This document shows, one piece after another, positions 29,674 through 37,366 of a stretch of 64,000 nt of DNA. Positions within the stretch are counted from its first letter, which is position 1. Each line of letters starts with the position of its first letter. The notes beneath the pieces are model-generated. The model saw only the letters and a list, made by a program, of their open reading frames with translations, was not told where the DNA came from and ran no database searches. The translations under genes and the position numbers were made by a program. The DNA is from Nesterenkonia haasae (GTDB taxonomy: Bacteria > Actinomycetota > Actinomycetes > Actinomycetales > Micrococcaceae), in assembly GCF_010119385.1 (NCBI RefSeq), contig NZ_VFIE01000026.1, positions 1-64,000 on the forward strand, in the 5' to 3' direction.

Positions 29674-29793
29674 CGCGTGCTCGGGGCAGTTGGTAGAAAT
29701 GCCCCGAAATCCTCTGGCAGGCGCCAACCCTGCATGTCAGTCAGAGGAATGTTTCTATAACTACCGCCCACTGCAGGGAAAGGTTTTATTCAC
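29674..29793 (+). promoter_or_regulatory. structured 5' leader of NlpC/P60 gene 1
   Basis: About 120 nt of untranslated leader with stems CGGGGCA/TGCCCCG (29682-29688 with 29700-29706) and CCTCTG/CAGAGG (29711-29716 with 29742-29747). CCCTGCA (29728-29734) is complementary to TGCAGGG (29772-29778) next to the SD. The last pairing could hide the ribosome site. No riboswitch class is assigned; c-di-AMP (ydaO) riboswitches precede such genes in relatives but the core is not recognisable here. Confidence 0.45.
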
Positions 29794-30735
29794 GTGACAG
29801 ATAACAACACTTTCGTTTCGCGCCGTGACCGCCGCGCCAACACGAACACCGGTTCAAAGACAGCAGGTCGTACCGCTGCTGCAGTACTGGCCTCAGCAGG
29901 TCTCGTCATCGGCACCGGTGTCGCAGCTAGTGCCGATGCATCCGCCACTGAGGGACGCGCACTCACGACGGTCGATGTCGACGCAGCTACTCTGAGCGTC
30001 GAGCGGGCCAGCGTCCAGTCCGCATCCGTGGTCAGCGCACCAGCAGAGGTGAGCTTCGACCGCCCCGCTGTCTCTTCGAAGAGCATTCCAGAGCCAGAGC
30101 CCGTAGTAGAGGCGCCTGCCGAGCCTGCAACTCCGGAGGTGCCAGCCGAGCCTGAGCAGCCCGCGCAGCCCGCTCAGGAAGCACCGCAGCCCCAGCAGAA
30201 CAGCCAGCCCGCTCAGAGCTCAAGCGACACTGGCACATCGTCCAGTCAGTCCGGATCTTCAAGCCAGTCCGGCTCATCGAACCAGTCCGGCTCTTCCTCC
30301 AGCCAGTCCGGTTCTTCGAGCCAGTCGAGCTCTTCCTCCAGCCAGTCCGGCTCTTCTAGCTCATCGGGCCAGTCTGCTCCGTCGTCGAGTTCAGGAGGGC
30401 GCGGCAGCGTAGTCTCCGCGGCTTACTCCACATTGGGCACCCCCCACGTGATGGGTGGCACTACCCCAGGGTCAGGAATCGACTGCTCAGGCATGATCCA
30501 GTACGCCTACGCACAGGCAGGCATCAGCGTTCCCCGGACTACCCACGGCATGGCCTCCTTGCCGCGCGTCTCAAGCCCGCAGCCCGGAGACATCGTGTTG
30601 TCCAACGGCAATTCCCACGGTGGCATCTACGTCGGTAACGGTCAGGTCATCTCGACCACGGCCTCCGCTGGTGTGCGAGTTCACGGGATCAACGATGGCT
30701 GGCACAACGTCACCAGCATCCACCGCCCAGGCTAA
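29794..30735 (+). CDS. secreted NlpC/P60 peptidoglycan hydrolase 1
   Basis: 313 residues from GTG with AAAGG about ten bases upstream. A twin-arginine-poor but basic N-terminus and a hydrophobic segment (about 27-46, ending ASADA) act as signal peptide. Then come a Pro/Glu linker and a Ser-Gln-Gly repeat linker (about 145-205). The NlpC/P60 domain (about 206-313) has the catalytic Cys231 in IDCSGMIQYAYAQAG and His275 in SHGGIYVGNGQ. It should cleave D-gamma-glutamyl-diaminopimelate-type bonds in stem peptides during growth or division. It is paralogous to the next gene. Confidence 0.93.
   Translation: MTDNNTFVSRRDRRANTNTGSKTAGRTAAAVLASAGLVIGTGVAASADASATEGRALTTVDVDAATLSVERASVQSASVVSAPAEVSFDRPAVSSKSIPEPEPVVEAPAEPATPEVPAEPEQPAQPAQEAPQPQQNSQPAQSSSDTGTSSSQSGSSSQSGSSNQSGSSSSQSGSSSQSSSSSSQSGSSSSSGQSAPSSSSGGRGSVVSAAYSTLGTPHVMGGTTPGSGIDCSGMIQYAYAQAGISVPRTTHGMASLPRVSSPQPGDIVLSNGNSHGGIYVGNGQVISTTASAGVRVHGINDGWHNVTSIHRPG
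30238..30375 (+). repeat. tandem repeats coding a Ser-Gln-Gly linker
   Basis: An imperfect 15-18 bp unit (CAGTCCGGCTCTTC and variants) is repeated about eight times within NlpC/P60 gene 1 and codes for (S)nQSG units. Such tracts are prone to length change by slippage and probably give a flexible wall-spanning linker. Confidence 0.8.
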
Positions 30736-30758
30736 ACCGCGACACTTTTCATCACTCC

Positions 30759-30805
30759 ACGCGTGTGGGGCGCAGCTCTTCTCGAGCCGCGCCCCACACG
30801 CGTTT
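30759..30805 (+). terminator. terminator of NlpC/P60 gene 1
   Basis: A perfect 15-bp stem ACGCGTGTGGGGCGC (30759-30773) with GCGCCCCACACGCGT (30789-30803), then TTC. It lies 24 bp after the stop. Confidence 0.85.
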
Positions 30806-30916
30806 CTGCACACAAATCGAGGCCGTAAATGGACTGCATATCGACCTGACGTGGCTCTACGAGGTAACGATAACCAGCTCACTCCCAGGTCTAGTGATGG
30901 AAAAGTTACGCGCACC

Positions 30917-30954
30917 GTGACCTAAATGTGACATCGAGACTGTTCTGTTATAAA
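30917..30954 (+). promoter_or_regulatory. promoter with GTGAC-N6-GTGAC box, NlpC/P60 gene 2
   Basis: GTGAC at 30917 and 30928 (6-bp spacer), 16 bp, then TATAAA (30949-30954). It is the same architecture as before gene 1. The start codon at 30963 lies 8 bp after the -10, so the transcript is likely leaderless or nearly so. Confidence 0.6.
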
Positions 30955-30962
30955 GTTTTCCC

Positions 30963-31829
30963 GTGATGATCGAACAGACCCCAACTCAGACCCGGCGAGA
31001 GCGCCGTATGGCCGCTGAAGCCCACGCTCGCCGCACCGCCAAAGCCCGTGCCGCCAAGACTGGACGCAAGGTTGGTGTTGTGCTCGGAACCTCCGGCCTG
31101 CTGCTCACCACCTCGGTGGCAGCTATGGCCGACGGTGACGCCCAGTCTGAGGGGCGCGCACAGGCAACTCTCTCGGTCGAGCCTGCCGGTGGCACCGAAC
31201 TGGTCGCCCATGCCGCTCCCGCCGCCGTAACAGCGTCGGCTGAGGTTGAGCTGGCGTTCGACCGCCCGGCAGTGAGCACTGAGGGCCCCGCCGAGGCTGA
31301 TACCAGCAGCACAGCAACCGCAGAGCCTGCAACCTCCGAAGCGACCGAGCAGTCATACAGCGACGGCACGCAGGCCACTGAGGCTGCACAGCCTACCGAG
31401 GCGCCCGCAGCTCAGACCACTGAGGCAACACAGGCAGCAAGCAGCACAGTAGAGCCCGAGCCTGCACCAGCTGCCAACAGTTCAGTGATCAGCGCCGCCT
31501 ACAGTGCAATCGGCACGCCATACCTGTGGGCCGGTTCCACACGAGGAGGCATGGACTGCTCCGGGTTCATCAACTGGGCATACGCTCAGGCTGGGCAGCC
31601 GCTTCCGGGTGGTGCTCGCAGCACCCATGGCATGCTTGCCTCGTTCGCTCGAGTCTCAGAGCCGCAGCCGGGAGACATCGTCGTCGCCACTGGTATCCGC
31701 AGTCAGTATCATGCCGGAATCTACGTCGGCAACGGACAGATGATCGGCTCCCTCGCCGCGTCCGGAGTGACCACGCACGGTTACCACGACAGCTGGCACA
31801 ACGTCGTCGCCATCCTGCGTCCATACTGA
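30963..31829 (+). CDS. secreted NlpC/P60 peptidoglycan hydrolase 2
   Basis: 288 residues from GTG 30963 (ATG 30966 is an alternative). A long basic n-region (residues 8-40) and a hydrophobic core ending in AAMADGDA form a signal sequence. A Thr/Glu/Ala linker (about 95-175) lacks the Ser-Gln repeats of gene 1. The NlpC/P60 domain has Cys199 in MDCSGFINWAYAQAG and His250 in QYHAGIYVGNGQ. It duplicates gene 1 in layout, domain and promoter box. Function as a wall endopeptidase is well supported; division of labour with gene 1 is unknown. Confidence 0.92.
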   Translation: MMIEQTPTQTRRERRMAAEAHARRTAKARAAKTGRKVGVVLGTSGLLLTTSVAAMADGDAQSEGRAQATLSVEPAGGTELVAHAAPAAVTASAEVELAFDRPAVSTEGPAEADTSSTATAEPATSEATEQSYSDGTQATEAAQPTEAPAAQTTEATQAASSTVEPEPAPAANSSVISAAYSAIGTPYLWAGSTRGGMDCSGFINWAYAQAGQPLPGGARSTHGMLASFARVSEPQPGDIVVATGIRSQYHAGIYVGNGQMIGSLAASGVTTHGYHDSWHNVVAILRPY

Positions 31830-31857
31830 GGTTACGCAGACTAAACACAACGCTTCC

Positions 31858-31903
31858 CGCCTGTGGGGTGTGACTCATCAAGAGTCGCACCCCACAGGCG
31901 TTT
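31858..31903 (+). terminator. terminator of NlpC/P60 gene 2
   Basis: Stem CGCCTGTGGGGTGTGACTC (31858-31876) with GAGTCGCACCCCACAGGCG (31882-31900), one G-T wobble, followed by TTTC. Confidence 0.85.
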
Positions 31904-32013
31904 CACCTTGGGGCACGCAGAACGTCGGAAGTCGCGTAGGGGGTTTATAGTGATTTGGGAACAACACGCCCTGAGAGAAGCGCGACACACGGTGAGAAAC
32001 CCGAGGAACCCAC

Positions 32014-32517
32014 ATGCGAACCTTGGTGCTCAATGCAGGCTATGAGCCGTTGAACGTGGTGACATCACGCCGCGCGGCTGTCCTTGTCATGCGTGGAAAG
32101 GCCAGTGTTCTCGCCGAGGACGGCAGTCCGATCATGTCTCCCTCGGTGCTGATTCCGCGTCCGGCCGTGATTCTGCTGCACCACTATGTGCGCGTGGTCC
32201 GTACAAGTCCTGGAGCGCCCTCGCGACGCGGGATTCTTCGCCGCGACCGACGGCAGTGCGGCTACTGCGGGAGATCCGCCGCCACAGTTGACCACGTGAT
32301 TCCGAAATCTCGTGGCGGAGATTCAAGCTGGGAGAACCTTCTGGCGTGCTGCGGGCCGTGCAACGTACGCAAAGGTGACAAAACTCTCGACCAGCTGGGA
32401 TGGAAACTGCTGGTCACCCCCAAAGTCCCGCCTCATCATATGTGGCTCCCCGCTGAATTGGACGCACCGCGGGACGTATGGATGCCATTCCTGGACCCTT
32501 CAGCGCTCTCGGCGTGA
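32014..32517 (+). CDS. HNH endonuclease-domain protein
   Basis: 167 residues. A beta-rich N-terminal part (MRTLVLNAGYEPLNVV) precedes an HNH domain: CGYC (about 83-86), VDHVIPKSRGG with the catalytic His, then ENLLACCGPCNVRKGD, giving two CxxC zinc pairs and the His-Asn-His core. Single-copy proteins of this type are widely conserved in actinobacteria and are not part of restriction islands; their substrate is unclear. GAGGAA lies shortly before the ATG. Confidence 0.9.
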   Translation: MRTLVLNAGYEPLNVVTSRRAAVLVMRGKASVLAEDGSPIMSPSVLIPRPAVILLHHYVRVVRTSPGAPSRRGILRRDRRQCGYCGRSAATVDHVIPKSRGGDSSWENLLACCGPCNVRKGDKTLDQLGWKLLVTPKVPPHHMWLPAELDAPRDVWMPFLDPSALSA

Positions 32518-32570
32518 ACGCTTCTGTGTGGCCGAGCGCCGCTCTGAAGCGCGTACTTGGGACACTAATA

Positions 32571-32599
32571 TTGGCCTCATCCAATACGTAGCGTAGGCT
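32571..32599 (+). promoter_or_regulatory. promoter of the cold-shock gene
   Basis: TTGGCC (32571-32576), a 17-bp spacer, TAGGCT (32594-32599). This predicts a start near 32606 and a 5' leader of about 125 nt before the ATG at 32731. Confidence 0.45.
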
Positions 32600-32646
32600 A
32601 GAGACATTGAACGTCATTGCTTTACCCCAGTGGCCTCAACAATACT

Positions 32647-32699
32647 CCGCACTGACCTGGCCTGGTCGGTGCGGCTCAGCACCGTGAATCTATCGGTGC
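32647..32699 (+). promoter_or_regulatory. hairpins in the cold-shock leader
   Basis: CCGCACTGACC (32647-32657) pairs with GGTCGGTGCGG (32664-32674), and GCACCG (32679-32684) pairs with CGGTGC (32694-32699). Long structured leaders that refold in the cold are typical of csp genes; a switch here is inferred. Confidence 0.45.
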
Positions 32700-32730
32700 A
32701 TCGCAAGTAACACAGTAGTTAGGAACACAC

Positions 32731-32940
32731 ATGGCCACTGGCACCGTGAAATGGTTTAACGCCGAAAAGGGATACGGCTTCATTGCCCCCTCAGACGGTT
32801 CGGACGACGTTTTCGTCCACTACAGCGCAATTGAGCCCGGCAACGGTGGGTTCAAGACTCTCGAAGAGAACCAGCAGGTTCAGTTCGAGACTGCATCCGG
32901 CCCCAAGGGCCTGCAGGCGGAGAACGTCAGCGCTGTCTGA
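32731..32940 (+). CDS. cspA: cold-shock protein CspA family
   Basis: 69 residues, the full cold-shock domain and nothing else. RNP1 is KGYGFIAP (residues 13-20) and RNP2 is VFVHYSAI (residues 28-35). It acts as an RNA chaperone. AGGA lies six bases before the ATG. It has a long structured leader and its own terminator, so it is monocistronic. Confidence 0.96.
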   Translation: MATGTVKWFNAEKGYGFIAPSDGSDDVFVHYSAIEPGNGGFKTLEENQQVQFETASGPKGLQAENVSAV

Positions 32941-32960
32941 CCCCCACTCTTCCTAAGGAC

Positions 32961-32998
32961 CGGCCCCCGGCCCGCCATTGAGGCGGAACCGGGGGCCG
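32961..32998 (+). terminator. hairpin after cspA
   Basis: CGGCCCCCGG (32961-32970) with CCGGGGGCCG (32989-32998) and an inner CCGCC/GGCGG pair. No T tract follows, so termination is probable rather than certain. Confidence 0.55.
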
Positions 32999-33067
32999 AC
33001 TCCGTTAAGAGCGGAGCAACCACCACCGTCTGGATATGCACCCAGAGGCACCACGGCTGGACGCAAC

Positions 33068-33619
33068 TCAATCACTAGGTGCGGTTGCGGAGAGCGCATC
33101 GAGGAACCCGATAATGATCTCGCGTTCCTCTGCGGTCAGGGCGGCTGCCACATTGAACCGTCCTGCGTGGGTACGGCCCACGGCCTTCCGAGCTGCACGC
33201 CGCGTCTCCTCAGTCGCCTCGATCGCGGTGCTCCTGCGATCCTGAGGGTGAGGGAGCCTGCGGATATGGTGACGGTCGGCTAAACGGTCGAGTACTTTTG
33301 TGACGGCTGCCGTGGAGATGCCCAGGTGATGTGCCAACTCGCTGGGAGTCGCCAACCGCTCGTTGACCTGCGCTGCGATGATGTATCGAAGGGCACGCAT
33401 GTCAGTCTCGCCCAGCTCCATGTCCTTCCGAGCTTTTTCGCTCATGCGACGCTCGGCGCTGTGCCAGCGCCTGAGAGATTCCAACACCCGGACCGTCTGG
33501 TTCAGATCGTCACTATCGAGCCGCCCATGCTGGACCACTTCCTCGCCGGGGTCGAGCAACCGGGGGTCAACCATGGAGAACTCCTCAGCGTTCCCGTGCC
33601 CTGATCGATGCTTCGCCAT
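33068..33619 (-). CDS. crtR: MarR-family regulator of the carotenoid operon (CrtR-like)
   Basis: 183 residues. The central winged helix has SELAHHLGISTAAVTKVLDRLADRHH (about 111-136) and a wing with RLPHPQDRRS. A dimerisation helix region surrounds it. Divergent position next to idi-crtB matches CrtR of Corynebacterium glutamicum, a MarR-type repressor that responds to isoprenoid pyrophosphates such as GGPP. The shared 68-bp gap holds a near-perfect palindrome. AAGGAAG precedes the ATG. Orthology is inferred from location and family, not measured similarity. Confidence 0.85.
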   Translation of the reverse strand: MAKHRSGHGNAEEFSMVDPRLLDPGEEVVQHGRLDSDDLNQTVRVLESLRRWHSAERRMSEKARKDMELGETDMRALRYIIAAQVNERLATPSELAHHLGISTAAVTKVLDRLADRHHIRRLPHPQDRRSTAIEATEETRRAARKAVGRTHAGRFNVAAALTAEEREIIIGFLDALSATAPSD

Positions 33620-33656
33620 AAGTCTTCCTTGGGTTACTATTAGATGAGCACAATGC

Positions 33657-33671
33657 TAGCTAAGTTAACTA
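33657..33671. promoter_or_regulatory. probable CrtR operator
   Basis: TAGCTAA-G-TTAACTA is a 15-bp palindrome with one mismatched pair, 16 bp upstream of the idi start codon in the MarR-idi intergenic region. A bound repressor would block the carotenoid promoter. Confidence 0.55.
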
Positions 33672-33687
33672 TAGGGGTGCTGCCAAA

Positions 33688-34254
33688 ATGCAGAGCTCAG
33701 CAGGTCACGTCGTGCTCCTCACCGACACTGGTGAGCCCTGCGGCACGGAACTCAAAAAACACGTTCACTCGGCGCAAACGCCACTGCACCTCGGATTTTC
33801 TTGTCATGTCCTCAACTCCCACGGAGAAGTGCTGGTCACCCGCCGGGCACTGGGCAAGCTCACCTGGCCAGGGGTGTGGACCAATTCGTTCTGTGGCCAC
33901 CCTCAGCCATCCGAAGACATCACAGATGCTGTGCGTCGGCATGCCGCGCACGAGTTGACAATGAAAGTGGCCCAGGTGTCGCTGGAGCTTCCCGACTTTC
34001 AATATCGAGCCACTGACGCCTCCGGGATTGTCGAAAATGAAATCTGTCCAGTTTTCACAGCTGTTGCCGACTCAGTGGCTGAGCCCAACCCCGCTGAGGT
34101 GGCGGAGACAAAGTGGGTGCGCCCCGCAGCACTCGCGGCTGCTGTGGCGGCAGCTCCCTGGGCGTTCTCTCCATGGCTGGTCAGCCAGACCGAGCAGTTA
34201 TCCCTCTACCGGGACGGTGAAATCGCCTCCTCGGCTGGTCGGAGACGGTTGTGA
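33688..34254 (+). CDS. idi: isopentenyl-diphosphate delta-isomerase, type I
   Basis: 188 residues, Nudix fold. It interconverts IPP and DMAPP. The catalytic Cys69 lies in TNSFCGHP and the catalytic Glu in VENEICPVF (about 115-123); WPGVWTN is a family block. It leads the carotenoid operon and supplies DMAPP for geranylgeranyl diphosphate. The stop overlaps the crtB start (GTGA). GGGGTG lies eight bases before the ATG. Confidence 0.95.
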   Translation: MQSSAGHVVLLTDTGEPCGTELKKHVHSAQTPLHLGFSCHVLNSHGEVLVTRRALGKLTWPGVWTNSFCGHPQPSEDITDAVRRHAAHELTMKVAQVSLELPDFQYRATDASGIVENEICPVFTAVADSVAEPNPAEVAETKWVRPAALAAAVAAAPWAFSPWLVSQTEQLSLYRDGEIASSAGRRRL

Positions 34255-35144
34255 AAGTGTCTCAGCACTCCACACATTTGGGCCAGTACTCACGAACTGC
34301 GGAGAGAGCATCGTCCCGAGTCATCCGTGAGTACTCAACATCTTTCGGCCTGGCCACGCGACTGCTTCCGACCAGCACCCGTGCGGGCATTTGCAACGTC
34401 TACGCTTTGGTGCGCATCGCCGATGAAATCGTCGACGGAACTGCGGAAGAGGCTGGTCTCGACGGTACTCTGCGACGCGGAGTCCTGGACGCGCTCGAAG
34501 AGGAGACGCTCACCGCGCTGGAGCGGGGATTCAGCGCGAATCTTGTGGTTCACTCCTTCGCCGTGACCGGCCGTGCCGCCGGCATAGAGGAAGCGCTGGT
34601 GCGGGCTTTCTTCCGCTCTATGCGCCGCGACCTTGATCCAGTCGTGTCGTTGAGTGAAGAACAATACAGAACCTACGTTCATGGATCCGCAGAGGCGGTG
34701 GGTCTCATGTGCTTGCGCGTGTTCTTGCAGGATCACCAGGTTGGCGAAGAGGAGCTGCCGCGTCTAGAAGCGGGTGCATCTCGGCTCGGAGCAGCGTTCC
34801 AGAAGATTAACTTTCTCCGGGATTTCGCCGAAGACTCCCAACGTCTGGGCCGCACATACTTCCCGAGTACCACGCCGGGTGAGCTCAACGACCACAGGAA
34901 ATCTGAGATCATCGCAGACATTGATGCGGACCTCGCAGAAGCACGCCGCGTTCTGCCGTTGCTTCCCCCTGGTCCGCGTCGGGCCACCGCCCTGGCTGCG
35001 GGCCTTTTCGCGGAGCTCAATGAACGACTGCGACGCACCGATGCGGCAGCGCTGCGTCATTGTCGGGTCTCCGTTCCGAATCGTGTCAAAGCCCGCATCC
35101 TGGCCGAGACGCTCATCCCGCTAACGTCAGCACGAGCATCATGA
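34251..35144 (+). CDS. crtB: phytoene synthase
   Basis: 297 residues. It joins two GGPP to phytoene. Aspartate-rich motif 1 is ADEIVD (57-62) and motif 2 is NFLRDFAED (about 188-196), with YCYALVR replaced by VYALVRIAD. Start GTG at 34251 overlaps the idi stop and its own stop overlaps the crtI start, so translation is coupled. No crtE (GGPP synthase) lies in the operon; the substrate must come from a synthase encoded elsewhere. Confidence 0.95.
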   Translation: MKVSQHSTHLGQYSRTAERASSRVIREYSTSFGLATRLLPTSTRAGICNVYALVRIADEIVDGTAEEAGLDGTLRRGVLDALEEETLTALERGFSANLVVHSFAVTGRAAGIEEALVRAFFRSMRRDLDPVVSLSEEQYRTYVHGSAEAVGLMCLRVFLQDHQVGEEELPRLEAGASRLGAAFQKINFLRDFAEDSQRLGRTYFPSTTPGELNDHRKSEIIADIDADLAEARRVLPLLPPGPRRATALAAGLFAELNERLRRTDAAALRHCRVSVPNRVKARILAETLIPLTSARAS

Positions 35145-36703
35145 GGCGCCGACGCTCAGCGGCTCGCAGAGCAGTAGTCATCGGAGGCGGTTTCTCCGGC
35201 TTGGCCACAGCTGCCCTGCTGGCGCGCGACGGACTCGAGGTGACCCTTCTGGAAGCGCGGGATCAACTCGGTGGGCGCGCTGCAGAATGGACCCAGGACG
35301 GGTTCCGCTTCGAGACCGGACCCTCTTGGTACCTCATGCCCGAAGTGTTTGAACACTTCTTCAGGCTTTTTGGGACCACAGTGGAGCAGGAGCTCACACT
35401 CCAAGAGCTTGACCCCGCCTACCGAGTGTTCTTTGAAGGCCGTCGGGAAGCATTCGACCTTCCTGCGCATCGAAGCCGTGCTGCGCTGCTCTCTCTTGGC
35501 ATCTCGCCGGAAGCACTGGACGATTACTTATCATCGGCCGCGGAGACCTATGACTTGGCCACTCAGAGGCTGTTGTACTCAACTTTCTCCAGTGTCAGAG
35601 CGTTTCTCGACCCCGCGCTGCTGAAGAGACTTCCGCGGTTGTTGCGTCTGCTCGCTGAGCCGCTGGACAGGTTTATCGCTCGGCACACGAGCGACGACCG
35701 GTTGCAGAAGATACTCGGTTACCCCGCGGTCTTCCTTGGAACCTCACCATCCGAGGCTCCAAGCCTCTACCACCTCATGAGCCATCTCGATATCACTCAA
35801 GGAGTTCTCTACCCCCAGGGAGGTTTCAGTGCCGTGGTGAGGGCCGTGACCCGCATGGCCGAGCGGCAGGGCGTGACCCTCCGTACCAACAGCAGGGCGC
35901 AGCACATCACGACCTCCCGAGGCCGTACCACCGGCGTCCACTACACCGATGAGCAGGGAACCCGGCAGTTCCTCTCCGCTGATGTTGTCGTCTCTAGCGC
36001 TGACATGCATGTCACCGAGACCAGGCTGTTGTCGTCCCAGGACAGGGCACGGTCAGAGCGCTCCTGGGATCGCAAAGACCCCGGGCCAAGCGCCGTCCTT
36101 GCCCTGCTGGGCGTTCGGGGCGACCTCCCCGAACTGGCCCACCACACGCTGCTGTTCACAGATGATTGGCAACAGGGCTTCGACGAAATCGCGGGTAAGA
36201 CCCCACCAGCAGGACCCCCTCGGTCAATTTATGTTTGTCGTCCCAGCGCCTCAGACGACGTCGCCCCCTCCGGGCACGAGAATCTCTTTGTGCTGGTGCC
36301 CTTACGCGCTGACACATCCTTGGGGTCCGGAGGGAGAGACGGAGGCGGTGATGAGACTGTAGAACGCGTGGTGGATGAGTCGATTCAGCAGATCGCGCAG
36401 TGGGCAGACATTCCGGATCTGGCTGAACGCGTCGTCCTCAGGCGGAGTGTCGGTCCGGAAGACTTCGCCCATGAATTCGGTGCATGGCAAGGAGGGGCGC
36501 TTGGTCCGGCCCATACTTTGCGTCAGAGTGCCTTCTTCCGCGGTCCCATCGCTTCGCCGAAAGTCACGGGACTCTTCTACGCTGGGTCTACTACGATGCC
36601 TGGAATCGGGGTGCCAATGTGCTTGATAAGTGCTGAGCTGGTCCTCAAGTCGGTCCGGGGAGACAACGGCACCGGTCCGGTGGAGGCCCTGCGTGCCATT
36701 TGA
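35141..36703 (+). CDS. crtI: phytoene desaturase
   Basis: 520 residues, FAD-dependent amine-oxidase-type fold. It desaturates phytoene in four steps to lycopene. The dinucleotide motif is VVIGGGFSGLATAALLARDG (11-30). GPSWYLMPEVF follows, and the C-terminal GLFYAGSTTMPGIGVPM is the bacterial CrtI signature. The ATG at 35141 overlaps the crtB stop. A longer frame from 35060 has no basis. The protein probably works at the membrane surface. Confidence 0.95.
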   Translation: MRRRRSAARRAVVIGGGFSGLATAALLARDGLEVTLLEARDQLGGRAAEWTQDGFRFETGPSWYLMPEVFEHFFRLFGTTVEQELTLQELDPAYRVFFEGRREAFDLPAHRSRAALLSLGISPEALDDYLSSAAETYDLATQRLLYSTFSSVRAFLDPALLKRLPRLLRLLAEPLDRFIARHTSDDRLQKILGYPAVFLGTSPSEAPSLYHLMSHLDITQGVLYPQGGFSAVVRAVTRMAERQGVTLRTNSRAQHITTSRGRTTGVHYTDEQGTRQFLSADVVVSSADMHVTETRLLSSQDRARSERSWDRKDPGPSAVLALLGVRGDLPELAHHTLLFTDDWQQGFDEIAGKTPPAGPPRSIYVCRPSASDDVAPSGHENLFVLVPLRADTSLGSGGRDGGGDETVERVVDESIQQIAQWADIPDLAERVVLRRSVGPEDFAHEFGAWQGGALGPAHTLRQSAFFRGPIASPKVTGLFYAGSTTMPGIGVPMCLISAELVLKSVRGDNGTGPVEALRAI

Positions 36704-37031
36704 GCCGACGAGCCTGCTCTACCTAGCTGCTCTGCTGATCTCTGCTGTGTGCATGTTGCTCATAGACTGGCGCCATCGTTTGTTTGTCTTCCGGGAGCCT
36801 CTCCGTGCGGCCATCATTCTCGTCATCGGAGCAGTTTTCTTTCTGCTGTGGGACATCGCCGGAATCGCCTTAGGCATCTTCTTCCAGGGCTCAGGGCCGT
36901 ATATGACTGGAATCATGCTTGCTCCTGAGCTTCCTCTCGAAGAGCTGGTGTTCCTGCTGTTTCTCTGCCATGTCACCATGGTGCTCGTATTGGGCGCTCA
37001 ACGTGTGCTGACGTGGAGGGCCGCATTATGA
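36693..37031 (+). CDS. crtYe: C50 carotenoid cyclase subunit e
   Basis: 112 residues from GTG 36693 with GGAGG six bases upstream. Three transmembrane helices are visible, with the lycopene-cyclase-domain motif LPLEELVFLL (PxEE) before the last. It overlaps crtI by 11 bp and crtYf by 4 bp. In C. glutamicum the small CrtYe and CrtYf proteins form a heterodimeric epsilon-cyclase that closes the ends of flavuxanthin. Ring type (epsilon, gamma or beta) cannot be told from the sequence alone. Confidence 0.92.
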   Translation: MPFEPTSLLYLAALLISAVCMLLIDWRHRLFVFREPLRAAIILVIGAVFFLLWDIAGIALGIFFQGSGPYMTGIMLAPELPLEELVFLLFLCHVTMVLVLGAQRVLTWRAAL

Positions 37032-37366
37032 CGTATGTCATTCTCTCTTTGGGATTTGTAGCAGTTGCCGGCGTCGTGGGGCTCTGGGCGTTCGCGGTCC
37101 AACGTCGTGACGGGTCAAACGCGGACTTCTCCTGGAAAGCGGTAGCTGCCGCGGCAGTGGTGCTGCTGGTTCTGACCGCCATCTTCGACAATGTCATCAT
37201 TGGGGTAGGACTCGTTGACTACTCTGAAGAGCAGATTTCCGGCCTGAAGATTGGCGTGGCGCCGATCGAGGACTTCAGCTACTCGATTGCCGCAGTGATT
37301 CTGCTGCCCGCGCTGTGGGTGCTTCTCGGACGGGCACAGAGCCGGAGGAGACCTCGTGCTCAGTGA
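37028..37366 (+). CDS. crtYf: C50 carotenoid cyclase subunit f
   Basis: 112 residues, the same length as CrtYe. The ATG at 37028 has GGAGGG seven bases upstream and lies in an ATGA overlap. Three helices carry the matching motif VAPIEDFSYSI (PxED). An in-frame GTG at 37013 would include the SD, so the ATG is chosen. Partner of CrtYe in the heterodimeric cyclase. It overlaps crtEb by 11 bp. Confidence 0.92.
   Translation: MTYVILSLGFVAVAGVVGLWAFAVQRRDGSNADFSWKAVAAAAVVLLVLTAIFDNVIIGVGLVDYSEEQISGLKIGVAPIEDFSYSIAAVILLPALWVLLGRAQSRRRPRAQ

Noticed and set aside
30238-30375. A CRISPR-like repeat array
   Set aside because: The repeats are contiguous, in frame and code for a Ser-Gln-Gly linker; no spacers exist.
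35060-35140. A longer N-terminus for CrtI
   Set aside because: It lies within crtB and lacks an SD; the ATG at 35141 forms the usual ATGA overlap.
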